Source: Pseudobdellovibrionaceae bacterium (GTDB lineage: Bacteria; Bdellovibrionota; Bdellovibrionia; Bdellovibrionales; UBA1609). From it: a stretch of DNA of 32,964 nucleotides. The notes under the pieces are model-generated. The model was given only the letters and a program-made list of their open reading frames with translations, searched no databases and was not told the origin of the DNA. Positions 17,542 to 25,964 of the stretch are shown piece after piece (within the stretch, counting starts at the first letter, position 1; the number at the start of each line of letters is the position of its first letter). Where the stretch lies: NCBI GenBank assembly GCA_025354795.1, contig JANXMF010000181.1, forward strand, positions 1 to 32,964, written 5' to 3'. Position numbers and translations under genes: made by a program.

Positions 17542-17685
17542 ATGCGCGCGGACTACAATATCTGTCACAAGGATCTGCGCGGCACCCTTCAGGGGTTAAA
17601 CGCCAGCGCCAACTCGGCCATTGTGGCACAAGGTAGGGCTGAGGCCTCGGCTCGAAAATCCCAGATGATATTTCATTCCCTTTGA
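17542..17685 (+). CDS. Small hypothetical protein (47 aa), not in the ORF track
   Basis: An ATG preceded by GAGGAGGA with good spacing opens a 47-codon frame ending at TGA 17685. The product starts MRADYNICHKDLRGTLQGLN and ends SARKSQMIFHSL; it is basic, soluble and without membrane segment. The ribosome binding site is among the strongest in the window, which is the main reason to believe it. It lies alone between two oppositely oriented genes, with a dyad about 140 bp upstream. Function unknown. Confidence 0.5.
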   Translation: MRADYNICHKDLRGTLQGLNASANSAIVAQGRAEASARKSQMIFHSL

Positions 17686-17739
17686 TTCTAGCCGTGCCCA
17701 CCCGGTGCTTTGTCAACCCATTGTCAACTCTGTGTGAAG

Positions 17740-19791
17740 TTAAGGCGCGGGGTCAAGCTTCAACACCCATTCCGGAAAAACCAGCGTGCCCGACGGACTC
17801 TTGAGCAAACTATAAAAGATCAGATTGCGCATCACCAGCCGTACGTAAGCCCGGGTCTCGTCATAAGGGATCTCTTCGATAAACTCGAGCGCATTGCCAC
17901 GGTAGCGCGCCTTCAGCCAAGCTCTGATGACATTTTCATTGGCATTGTAGGCCGCGACGCTAAGAATGAAACGGTTCTGATGGCGGTGAAAGAGGTTCTT
18001 CAAATGAGCCGCGCCCAAATTGATGTTGGTCTGCGGATCATATAAATCATCCATGTTTTTAAACGGCTCATGGTATTTACGTGCAATCGTTCCGGCAATT
18101 TCCGGAATCAACTGCAACAAACCAAAAGCATCCGCCGGACTGCGGGCGCGGGGATCGAACGCGGACTCTTGGCGCATGATCGCATAAATTAAACTCTCGT
18201 CGACCCCGAATTGCGTAGCCGCGGCTTTAACCTCGGCATTCCAAGGCCGTGGAAAGAGTAAATCCGGATGGCGCGCGAAAATGCCCACACGCTGCTGGGG
18301 CGTTAGTCCGCCCAGGCTTTCAAACAGTTTGGTGTAGAGGCCCGCGCGTGCATAATTCTTAAAAATAATAACCCAGGCCTCGTCGTTTTGCTGCGGGCTT
18401 TTATGATAAGCTAGTGAAACTTCATCTAGGTAATCATTGAGCGCATCTCTTTCATCGAGGTTCGCCAACCAGCGAGCGAGAGTTTCATCCAAAGGAAGGG
18501 GAGAGACCGAAGTCGGTAACGCTCCTGCCGCACCTTTTGGCAGCGAAATGGGTTGTCTAAGCTCACGTTGCGCCAGCAATCCATAATAGCCGAGCGGATC
18601 TTGCTCAACCAAATCATGCCACACGGTTTGGGCTTCAATCTCTTGATGGTTGTCGGCGTAAGTCTTACCGAGCCAGTACTGCACGCGCTGGCGAGTGAAA
18701 TCCTGCTGCGTTTTTTGCCCTAGTTCGTCGAGCGCCGCAATGGCGTTGGACCAATGGCTTTGCCGGCGTTCGTTCCAGGCGTTGTACCACATCACTTTGT
18801 CGCGCAAATCCGGATCGGAAAAATGCTCCTTCAAAGCCAACGCGGAATTCTTAGACACAGCGGCGAAATCTTGATTCTCTTCCGCCATGCGGCCCTTGAG
18901 CCAATAGAGTTCCGCGCGCGAGGCCTTGCCTTTCATCGCGCGTTCCAGTCGCGAGAGTATGGTTTTGGTTTCCGTGCTGCGCCCCAACGTCCATAGCGCG
19001 CGGGCGCGATAGACTTGCGCTTCATAATAGGCGCCGATCTTGGTCGGAAGAGGTTTAAGAAAATCAATCAGGCTTTGCGCCGCCGCCAAATGCTTTTCGT
19101 TTTGACGGGCGTTCCTATAGCTCTGGCGCCGCCCCTTTAGGGCTTGGATTTTCTCATCGGTGCTGGCGTGTTCATGACTTAAAACCTTTTGGTAAAATTC
19201 GCGCGCGTGTTCAAATTCCCGGGCTTGGCGCCAATCGCCCGCGATATTCAACAGGTCCGCCCCACTGCTGCCCGGCTTGGGATTCAAGCGTGGGGCCATC
19301 GCGTAAACCATAAGGTTAAATTTCTGTTGTTTATCCTTGCGCTCGAGATCGCCCGCGCGTTTCAGCGCTAACCCCATCCATTTTAGTTTTTCACTCTGGG
19401 GCATTTTCTGTTTGGCTTTTTCGGCGGCCAGATCCATCTCAGCGTTCTTATCGGCACGAGCCGCGGCTCTCGACAAAAGCGCATCAAGAGCCAAACCTTG
19501 CATCCAGCTGGGCAGTTGTGCCCGGTTAAAACTTGCAAAAGTTTCACCGGGGCAAGCTTCGAGCGCCCGCACCTGCGCCAAATCGTGGGCGGGAAAGCGA
19601 GCGGTGGCCGCTAAGTCCTTAAAAATAACGCAAGCCCTAGGTAGGTTTTCATGAGCGTGGCCAAGTGCCCATTTGTAATCGCGCAACCAGCCGGCCTCGA
19701 TTTCGAGCGTTGCATCGGCCGGCCCGCGCAGGGGGGACGAATGACAACCAACAATTATGAGCGCGAACAGCGCTAGCGAAGAGGCGCGCAA
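17740..19791 (-). CDS. slt: Soluble lytic murein transglycosylase, lipoprotein form
   Basis: This enzyme cleaves the MurNAc-GlcNAc bond of peptidoglycan to give 1,6-anhydro ends. The start is TTG 19791, directly after the htpX stop. A lipobox (LFALIIVGC) makes it a lipoprotein, unlike E. coli Slt70. Residues about 40-500 are helical and TPR-like (ARALWTLGRSTETKTIL, YWLGKTYADNHQEIEAQTVW), matching the Slt superhelix. The C-terminal SLT domain carries the catalytic glutamate in IMRQESAFDPRARS, then AFGLLQLIP, NINLGAAHLKNL and AYNANENVIRAW. The last motif has Asn where AYNAG is usual. The product is 683 residues, near the family length. It is probably cotranscribed with htpX. Confidence 0.94.
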   Translation of the reverse strand: MRASSLALFALIIVGCHSSPLRGPADATLEIEAGWLRDYKWALGHAHENLPRACVIFKDLAATARFPAHDLAQVRALEACPGETFASFNRAQLPSWMQGLALDALLSRAAARADKNAEMDLAAEKAKQKMPQSEKLKWMGLALKRAGDLERKDKQQKFNLMVYAMAPRLNPKPGSSGADLLNIAGDWRQAREFEHAREFYQKVLSHEHASTDEKIQALKGRRQSYRNARQNEKHLAAAQSLIDFLKPLPTKIGAYYEAQVYRARALWTLGRSTETKTILSRLERAMKGKASRAELYWLKGRMAEENQDFAAVSKNSALALKEHFSDPDLRDKVMWYNAWNERRQSHWSNAIAALDELGQKTQQDFTRQRVQYWLGKTYADNHQEIEAQTVWHDLVEQDPLGYYGLLAQRELRQPISLPKGAAGALPTSVSPLPLDETLARWLANLDERDALNDYLDEVSLAYHKSPQQNDEAWVIIFKNYARAGLYTKLFESLGGLTPQQRVGIFARHPDLLFPRPWNAEVKAAATQFGVDESLIYAIMRQESAFDPRARSPADAFGLLQLIPEIAGTIARKYHEPFKNMDDLYDPQTNINLGAAHLKNLFHRHQNRFILSVAAYNANENVIRAWLKARYRGNALEFIEEIPYDETRAYVRLVMRNLIFYSLLKSPSGTLVFPEWVLKLDPAP

Positions 19792-20685
19792 TCAAAACGA
19801 CGCCGCGGTTTCAAGCCGCCGGATCCGCTCCTCAAGCGGAGGATGAGTCGAAAACAGCGTGGCCAGCATGCTCGTCGCATGCCCCGAAATTTTAAGCGTC
19901 GCGAGTGAGGGATGGGCATCGTCTACCTGTCCATACACTGAGCGCAGGGAACGTAAGCCCGCGAGCATGCGCTCGCGTCCGGCCAAACGCGCGCCGCCCG
20001 CATCGGCACGGAATTCCCGGGCGCGGGAAAAATAACAAACCGCGATGCTGCCAAAGAGGCTCAAAATAAACTGCAGCCCGTAAAATACCACCATATACAA
20101 CATCGGCCGCGAGCGCTCCTCCGCTTGACCGGCGATGAGATTGGCCAAAACTCGTGCCGCAATCAAAACCATGGTGTTAATAACACCTTGAACGAGCGTC
20201 ATGGTCACCATGTCACCGTTGGCGATGTGAGTGATTTCGTGACCCAGAACACCCTCGACCGCGGTCTGGTCCATGCGCCCTAAGAGTCCAGTGCTGACGG
20301 CCACCAAAGCTCGTGCTTTAGTCGGCCCGGTGGCGAACGCGTTGACTTCCTCACCATCGTAAATCCCGACTTCAGGTAGCGCCGGCAGTAGCGCCCGTTG
20401 TGCTAAGCGATGCACCATTTCCACTAAGCGCTGCTCATTGCTATCGGTGGTCTGCGGATCAATTACCCTCACACCCATAGTCCATTTGGCGATCGCGCGT
20501 GACATTGCTAAATTGAGAAAGGCGCCGCCCATTCCTATGAATCCATAGAAGAGCCAAACCGTAGGCTCCACACCCAGACGTAGGCCGAATAGGCTCGTGA
20601 TCACCTCAAAGGCGAATGAAAGTGTAATTAAGATAAGGACATTGACGATCGCGAACAAGAACATGCGCTTGAAAAAAGCATACAT
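19792..20685 (-). CDS. htpX: HtpX-like membrane zinc metalloprotease (M48)
   Basis: An inner-membrane protease that degrades damaged membrane proteins, with its active site facing the cytoplasm. It has 297 residues, against 293 in E. coli. Two N-terminal helices are followed by the zinc motif HEITH (VLGHEITHIANGD), two further hydrophobic helices (LVQGVINTMVLIAARVLANL and VFYGLQFILSLFGSIAVCYF), the third-ligand glutamate in SRAREFRADAGGA, and the closing STHPPLEERI. Translation starts after AGGAGGG with an 8-nt spacer. A TTGACA hexamer on this strand at 20744-20749 could be the -35, though no -10 sits at the right distance. It precedes slt with no gap. Confidence 0.95.
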   Translation of the reverse strand: MYAFFKRMFLFAIVNVLILITLSFAFEVITSLFGLRLGVEPTVWLFYGFIGMGGAFLNLAMSRAIAKWTMGVRVIDPQTTDSNEQRLVEMVHRLAQRALLPALPEVGIYDGEEVNAFATGPTKARALVAVSTGLLGRMDQTAVEGVLGHEITHIANGDMVTMTLVQGVINTMVLIAARVLANLIAGQAEERSRPMLYMVVFYGLQFILSLFGSIAVCYFSRAREFRADAGGARLAGRERMLAGLRSLRSVYGQVDDAHPSLATLKISGHATSMLATLFSTHPPLEERIRRLETAASF

Positions 20686-20788
20686 GGTTTAGACCCTCCT
20701 TTAGTCGGGTGTAGAAGACTAAGTTGAGGCGCGTCTTTCATTCTGTCAAGTCCCTGCCGATAAGGAATTAAATGAGGGAGAGATCCGC

Positions 20789-22405
20789 GTGCGTCGTGAA
20801 TTTTACCTAATTTCATTTGTTTCCTTTCTCGTTGTAGGGATAGTCAGTTGGTTTTGGCCCCCGCTGCTTTGGTCACTGGTGATCTTGGTGCCGCTGTTTC
20901 TGGTTGGCATTAACGATATCGCGCAAAATCGCCAAGCGATTCGGCGCAATTTCCCGATCATTGGAAATCTCCGCTATTTCTTTGAGCTCATTCGCCCCGA
21001 ACTCCAGCAGTATTTCGTCGAAAGCAATCAGAGCGGGCGCCCGATCCCGCGCGAGTTGCGCTCGCTAGTTTACCAGCGCGCCAAGGGCCAAACCCAAACT
21101 CAGCCGTTTGGCACCCAGCTCGACGTGCACATGGAGCACTACGAGTGGGTCAATCATTCGATCATACCGAAAGCCTTGAGTATGCAAGATGTGCGTGTCA
21201 CCGTGGGCGGCTCGGAATGCCGACAGCCTTATTCCGCCAGCGTAATGAATATTTCAGCGATGAGTTATGGCGCTTTGAGTTCCGCCGCTGTCTCGGCGCT
21301 GAATTTGGGCGCTAAGAAGGGCCATTTTTTTCACAACACCGGCGAAGGTGGTATTAGCCCGTATCATCTTTTAGGCGGCGATCTGACTTGGCAAATCGGC
21401 ACGGGTTATTTTGGCTGCCGCTCCGCCGACGGCCGCTTTAATGAAGAGGCATTTCGCGAGCGGGCGTTGCTACCCAATGTGAAAATGATCGAGATCAAGC
21501 TCTCCCAGGGTGCAAAACCCGGTAAGGGCGGCATTTTACCAGCGCAAAAAGTGAACGCGGAAGTCGCCAAAATTCGTTTAGTGCCGATGGGCAAGGATGT
21601 GATTTCGCCGGCCGCGCATGCGGCGTTCTCGACCCCGGTCGAGTTGTTGCAGTTCATCCGGAAATTACGGGAGTTGAGTGACGGTAAACCCATTGGGTTT
21701 AAGCTCTGCGTGGGTTCGCGCCATGAATTCCTGGCTATTTGCAAAGCCATGGTTAAAACCGGTATTCGCCCCGATTTTATTACCGTCGATGGCGGGGAGG
21801 GTGGCACCGGCGCGGCTCCGCTGGAATTCACCAATCACGTCGGCACCCCCCTTGAGGAGGGCCTGACGTTCGTGGTCGACGCCCTCACTGGCTTCGGCTT
21901 ACGCGAGGAGATTCGCGTGATCGCCGCCGGCAAAGTGCTCACGTCTTTTGATATACTGAAAAAACTCGCGCTGGGCGCGGACATGGTGAATTGCGCCCGC
22001 GGCATGATGCTCGCCATGGGCTGCATCCAGGCTCTGCGCTGCAACACCAACGAGTGCCCGACCGGCGTCGCCACTAGCAATCTCGAGCTCATGAAGGGCT
22101 TGCATGTTCCGTCCAAGCTTGAGCGCGTCTATCGCTTTCATCACGAGACCGTACATCATTTCGTCGAACTGCTCGGAGCTCTGGGCGTGGACCATCCGCG
22201 CGAGCTCCAGCGCCGCGATGTAAATCGCCGCCTGACGGATGGGGTGGTGAAAACTTATGAGGAGTTGCATCCTTCTTTGGAGTCTGGGATTTTGGTGCGG
22301 CCTTGGAAAGAGATGCCATCGTTTTGGAAGGAGCCTTTGACCGCCGCGCAAGCGGAGTCGTTTCAGGCGTTTCGGGCGGGGCGGTCGGAGCCGCGGAGTG
22401 CTTAG
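20789..22405 (+). CDS. FMN-binding glutamate synthase-like protein with N-terminal membrane anchor
   Basis: A 538-residue relative of the glutamate synthase central and FMN domains, as in stand-alone GltB-like proteins such as YerD. It starts at GTG after GGGAGAG. Residues about 5-42 form two hydrophobic helices. The barrel then shows MNISAMSYGALSSAAVSALN, TGEGGISPYH, IEIKLSQGAKPGKGG, DGGEGGTGAAPLEF and AAGKVLTSFDILKKLALGAD. The cluster motif CIQALRCNTNECPTGVAT has three cysteines spaced like the 3Fe-4S site of GltB. There is no glutamine amidotransferase domain and no partner small subunit nearby, so it probably does not make glutamate by itself. Its reaction is unknown; FMN and 3Fe-4S binding are predicted. 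Confidence 0.9.
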   Translation: MRREFYLISFVSFLVVGIVSWFWPPLLWSLVILVPLFLVGINDIAQNRQAIRRNFPIIGNLRYFFELIRPELQQYFVESNQSGRPIPRELRSLVYQRAKGQTQTQPFGTQLDVHMEHYEWVNHSIIPKALSMQDVRVTVGGSECRQPYSASVMNISAMSYGALSSAAVSALNLGAKKGHFFHNTGEGGISPYHLLGGDLTWQIGTGYFGCRSADGRFNEEAFRERALLPNVKMIEIKLSQGAKPGKGGILPAQKVNAEVAKIRLVPMGKDVISPAAHAAFSTPVELLQFIRKLRELSDGKPIGFKLCVGSRHEFLAICKAMVKTGIRPDFITVDGGEGGTGAAPLEFTNHVGTPLEEGLTFVVDALTGFGLREEIRVIAAGKVLTSFDILKKLALGADMVNCARGMMLAMGCIQALRCNTNECPTGVATSNLELMKGLHVPSKLERVYRFHHETVHHFVELLGALGVDHPRELQRRDVNRRLTDGVVKTYEELHPSLESGILVRPWKEMPSFWKEPLTAAQAESFQAFRAGRSEPRSA

Positions 22406-22460
22406 GGGTTGGAATTGCGGGCACTGGAATAAAATGCGCTCAAAATGATGGTGCTCTCCC

Positions 22461-24788
22461 CTAAGTCTTCCCCGACAAAGCGTGCGATTTACGTCCAGGT
22501 ATACTGCGCGGCTTCTGCATCTCTTCTAAACTATAAGTGTCGATTTTAATCTGTTCCGCCACCACGCTAACCGTGACTCGGCCGCCGTTTTGCAATTTGC
22601 CAAACAAAATATCGTCGACCAGCGGACGTTTGATATGCTCGTCAATCACGCGCGCGAAGGGCCTAGCGCCGTACGCCGGCTCAAAGCCTTTTTCATAGAG
22701 CCAATCAATGGCGTCTGGGTAAACCTCCATCGATATAGTCTTTTTCAGCAGCTGAGCTTCAAGTTCCGAGATAAATTTGCGAATGACCTGAAGCAAAAGC
22801 GGTTTATCCAGAGATTGGAATTCAACAATCGCATCCAGCCGATTGACGAATTCCGGACGGAAGGTTTTTTTAATCATATCCAACGAGATTGTGGCGCTCT
22901 TGTCCGGGACCAGCCCGATTCCGCCTTTCGCTGCCTCAAATGCGCCGGCATTCGAGGTCATTATCAAAACTACATTCTGAAAATCGGCCGTCCGCCCATT
23001 GGAATCCGTAAGGCGGCCGGAATCCATCACTTGCAGCAAGATATTGACGAGATCCGGATGGGCCTTTTCGACTTCGTCGATCAGCAGCACGCAATGCGGA
23101 TTTTTTACGATCGAGTCGGTCAACAATCCGCCCTCTTCATATCCGACGTAGCCGGGAGGCGCTCCGACCAATCGGCTGACGGCGTGTTTTTCCATGTATT
23201 CGCTCATGTCGAAGCGTAAAAACGTGATGCCCATAAGTTCTGCCAATTGCTTGGAAACTTCGGTTTTACCCACACCTGTGGGGCCGGCAAATAAATAACT
23301 GCCGATGGGCTTATGTTCGCGGCCTAAGCCCGTGCGCGACATTTTGATGGCGGCGACAACTTTGTGAATGGCTTTGTCTTGGCCGAAGATTACCGACTTG
23401 AGCTGCTTGTCCAAATCTCTTAGTTTTTGGCGGTCGCCTGAGTTCACCGACTTCACCGGTACCGAGGCCATTTTGGCGACAGTGGTTTCGATGTCGTCGA
23501 GGCCTAAAGCGATCAGCTCCGGAGTGGTGGCAAAGGTACGGGCGCGCGAGCCGGCTTCGTCCAGGACATCGATGGCTTTGTCGGGCAGATGGCGCGACTG
23601 AATATGTTTAGCGGAAAGCTCGGCCGCGGCCTTTAGTGCCTCATCGGTGTAGGTGACGTGATGAAATTCTTCAAAGCGGCTCTTAAGCCCGCGCAAAATT
23701 TCAAGCGTCTGCTCGACGCTTGGTTCGCTCACGTCAATTTTTTGAAAGCGGCGTGCGAGCGCACGGTCCTTTTCGAAATGGGTACGGTATTCCTTAAAGG
23801 TCGTTGAACCAATGCAGCTCAGGCTGCCGTCCGCGAGAGCGGGTTTCAATAAGTTTGAGGCATCCATCGCGCCGCCACTGGTGCCGCCGGCACCGACCAG
23901 CGTGTGGATTTCGTCAATGAAGAGCACCGCGCCTTTTTGATTCTTGATTTCTTTAACGACATTTTTCAGGCGCTCTTCAAAATCACCGCGGTACTTGGTG
24001 CCCGCGAGCAGCGAACCCATGTCCAAGGAATAAATCACGCGGTCCCAAAGTTTGGCCGGCACTTGGTTCTGGGTGATCCGCAGCGCCAAACCATCGGCGA
24101 TGGCGGTTTTACCCACGCCCGATTCCCCGATGAGCAGCGGATTGTTTTTACTGCGGCGGCAAAGAACCTGCATCATGCGATCAAGAATATCCTCGCGGCC
24201 GACAAGGGGGTCGGTCTTTCCGGCCCGGGCCTTTTCATTGAGATTGGTGCAATAGGTGGCGAGTGCCGCGGTTGCAGCGGAGGCTTTGTCTTTTGGCAAA
24301 CCGTCGGCTCCGACTTCACCCTCATTTTCACGCATGGGGACGCGGGCCACACCGTGAGAGATATGCTCGATAATGTCAAATTGCGAAACGCCCTGTTCCT
24401 CAAGAAAGTAGCGGGCGTAAGAATCGGTCTCATGAAATAACGCCACCAGCAGATTCCCGCTCTTGACCATTTTGCGTCCCGCACTTTGCACTTGAATAGC
24501 CGCGCGTTGTAACAGACGATGAAATGCCATCGTCAGTTCAGGACGCCATTCCGGATCATTTTGCGGAATCTCGGCGGCGACCTCCGGGCAGTGGGACTTG
24601 ATAAACTCTTCAAGTTTACGAGTCAGCAGACTCAGATCGGCACCGCAAGCTTCCAGAATTTCTTGGGTTTCCTCGTCGCGCGTACTAAGCGCGAGCAGCA
24701 CATGTTCGAGGCTGACAAACTCGTAGCGTTTGAGACGTGCCGACTCGATGAGCTGGTTGAGGATTCGTTCGAGCTTTGGGTCAAGCAT
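22461..24788 (-). CDS. clpA: ClpA, ATPase subunit of the ClpAP protease
   Basis: A AAA+ unfoldase that feeds proteins to ClpP. It has 775 residues with the full ClpA order. A double Clp-N domain (LEHVLLALSTRDEETQEILE, GNLLVALFHETDSYARYFL) is followed by the first AAA module with Walker A GESGVGKTA near residue 222 and Walker B VLFIDEIHTLVGAG, then the second with GPTGVGKTE and VLLIDEVEKAHPD. IGL in AKGGIGLVPD is the expected ClpP-binding loop tripeptide. The ClpB middle coiled coil is absent, which separates it from ClpB/ClpC. It starts 12 bp after clpS with AGGGG upstream, so both are one operon. No clpP is in the window. Confidence 0.97.
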   Translation of the reverse strand: MLDPKLERILNQLIESARLKRYEFVSLEHVLLALSTRDEETQEILEACGADLSLLTRKLEEFIKSHCPEVAAEIPQNDPEWRPELTMAFHRLLQRAAIQVQSAGRKMVKSGNLLVALFHETDSYARYFLEEQGVSQFDIIEHISHGVARVPMRENEGEVGADGLPKDKASAATAALATYCTNLNEKARAGKTDPLVGREDILDRMMQVLCRRSKNNPLLIGESGVGKTAIADGLALRITQNQVPAKLWDRVIYSLDMGSLLAGTKYRGDFEERLKNVVKEIKNQKGAVLFIDEIHTLVGAGGTSGGAMDASNLLKPALADGSLSCIGSTTFKEYRTHFEKDRALARRFQKIDVSEPSVEQTLEILRGLKSRFEEFHHVTYTDEALKAAAELSAKHIQSRHLPDKAIDVLDEAGSRARTFATTPELIALGLDDIETTVAKMASVPVKSVNSGDRQKLRDLDKQLKSVIFGQDKAIHKVVAAIKMSRTGLGREHKPIGSYLFAGPTGVGKTEVSKQLAELMGITFLRFDMSEYMEKHAVSRLVGAPPGYVGYEEGGLLTDSIVKNPHCVLLIDEVEKAHPDLVNILLQVMDSGRLTDSNGRTADFQNVVLIMTSNAGAFEAAKGGIGLVPDKSATISLDMIKKTFRPEFVNRLDAIVEFQSLDKPLLLQVIRKFISELEAQLLKKTISMEVYPDAIDWLYEKGFEPAYGARPFARVIDEHIKRPLVDDILFGKLQNGGRVTVSVVAEQIKIDTYSLEEMQKPRSIPGRKSHALSGKT

Positions 24789-24800
24789 CTGTGGATTCCC

Positions 24801-25130
24801 CTATTCTTTCTCCATTATACACTTAAGTGGATGCTTATGTCTCCGGGAAAACTCATTGACGGAATAGACCTTAGTCTCAGCTACCTCAAAGGTATAAATT
24901 CCCGCGAGCCCGGCACCGTCGGTGTGGACTTGCAACATGATCCGATTGGCCTCGGCATCGCTCTTCATAAAGAATTTCTTCAGCACCAGAATGACGAATT
25001 CCATGGGCGAAAAGTCATCATTCAAGAGAATGACTCGATAGAGGGGCGGTTTGTCTGCCTGCGGCCGGGTTTTGGTGACAACGAGTTCGTCGCCCTCGGG
25101 CTCGCCGGACCACGGCTTATTTTGACTCAT
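24801..25130 (-). CDS. clpS: ClpS, adaptor of ClpA for N-degron substrates
   Basis: A 109-residue protein that binds bulky N-terminal residues and delivers those substrates to ClpA. The start at ATG 25130 gives the family length; the track start at TTG 25166 would include promoter sequence. Key elements match E. coli ClpS: LYRVILLNDDFSPMEFV with the Asn/Asp pocket residues, the histidine in MLQVHTDGAG, the AEVAETKV-like FEVAETKVYSVNEFSR, and HPLKCIMEKE at the end. About 30 flexible residues come first. It has no Shine-Dalgarno, and a TATAAC box ends 6 nt before the ATG, so a leaderless mRNA is likely. First gene of the clpS-clpA operon. Confidence 0.96.
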   Translation of the reverse strand: MSQNKPWSGEPEGDELVVTKTRPQADKPPLYRVILLNDDFSPMEFVILVLKKFFMKSDAEANRIMLQVHTDGAGLAGIYTFEVAETKVYSVNEFSRRHKHPLKCIMEKE

Positions 25131-25136
25131 AGTCTG

Positions 25137-25166
25137 GTTATAGCCTTTTCCCGAGCGCGCGTCCAA
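25137..25166 (-). promoter_or_regulatory. clpS promoter, TTGGAC-N18-TATAAC
   Basis: On the minus strand TTGGAC (25166-25161), an 18-nt spacer and TATAAC (25142-25137) precede ATG 25130 by 6 nt. This places the transcription start at or beside the start codon. Confidence 0.5.
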
Positions 25167-25311
25167 GTTTCAAAAGCGGACACCGGTGACCCAACTTAAG
25201 TCATATTCGCAAAACATTTACAGCTCGCCTTTCCTTTTCCACTAAGATTTGGCACGATTAATAGATAGAGTTAATGAACGAACATTTTACGAACGTAATT
25301 GGAGGAAATTT

Positions 25312-25860
25312 ATGAAGGTGTCACTGCGCAATGACAAGGGCTTCTCTCTTGTCGAGCTTATGGTGGTTGTGGCCATCATCGGAATCTTGGCTGCTATTGC
25401 AATTCCCAACTTCCAGCGCTTTACGGCTAAGTCGAAGCAGGCTGAGGCAAAAGCCGACCTCTCGGCACTATTTACAGCGGAAAGATCCTTCCAGCAGGAG
25501 TGGCAGATGTATGTGTCTGGATTTCGAACCGTAGGCTACCAGCCTTCAGGTAATTATCGCTATGAACACGGTTTTAGCGGTGACAATGCCATCGTGTTGC
25601 CGGTGAACTACGCGGGCGCTCCCCGTGACGCCGCAAACATCAATACGGCCGCTTACTGCACCGCAGCTGGTATGCCTAGTATCTGTGCTGTGAATCAGAC
25701 GCCAATCGCTCCGGCTGCGGTCGCGGCTGCAGTAACAGCAAACACTACTTTCCTAGCCCTCGCGAATGCCGACATCTCGGGCGGTGCAAATCCTCTTCAA
25801 GACGCGTGGACGCTGGACCAAAATAAAACTTTGCTAAATACGGTTAATGGCTTGCCATAG
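25312..25860 (+). CDS. pilA: Type IV pilin (PilA-like major pilin)
   Basis: A 182-residue prepilin. I start at ATG 25312, which has GGAGGAAA 5 nt upstream; the track start adds 21 upstream codons that are not part of the protein. The prepilin peptidase site is [24 protein letters not shown], with cleavage before Phe and Glu at +5, giving a short 10-residue leader. The hydrophobic helix continues into [27 protein letters not shown]. The globular part has two cysteines (AAYC and PSIC) that could form a disulfide, and alanine-rich stretches. The -35 candidate TTGGCA lies near 25249. Fits a gliding or attachment pilus subunit; assembly genes are not in the window. A hairpin terminator follows. 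Confidence 0.93.
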   Translation: MKVSLRNDKGFSLVELMVVVAIIGILAAIAIPNFQRFTAKSKQAEAKADLSALFTAERSFQQEWQMYVSGFRTVGYQPSGNYRYEHGFSGDNAIVLPVNYAGAPRDAANINTAAYCTAAGMPSICAVNQTPIAPAAVAAAVTANTTFLALANADISGGANPLQDAWTLDQNKTLLNTVNGLP

Positions 25861-25888
25861 TTTTATAGCCTTTCGAAAATTGCTTTAG

Positions 25889-25922
25889 AAAAAGGGTGGC
25901 ATGAGCTACCCTTTTTATTTTT
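25889..25922 (+). terminator. Rho-independent terminator after pilA
   Basis: Arms AAAAAGGGTGGC and GCTACCCTTTTT pair over 12 bp with one G-U, around an ATGA loop. The 3' arm ends in a T-tract and is followed by ATTTTT. It separates pilA from the next gene. Confidence 0.88.
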
Positions 25923-25964
25923 GGGGTCAATCTGGAACGCAAAACTCCCGCCCTTTCAATTTTT

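Noticed and set aside
21406-22424. Minus-strand ORFs opposite the glutamate-synthase-like gene
   Set aside because: Shadows of a strongly conserved + strand protein.
22590-23219. 209-aa + strand ORF inside clpA
   Set aside because: Antisense to the second AAA module of ClpA; long only because of the codon bias of the real gene.
25249-25272. Sigma-54 promoter for pilA
   Set aside because: TGGCAC resembles the -24 element, but no GC/TTGC element stands at -12, so a sigma-54 site is not supported; TTGGCA may be an ordinary -35.
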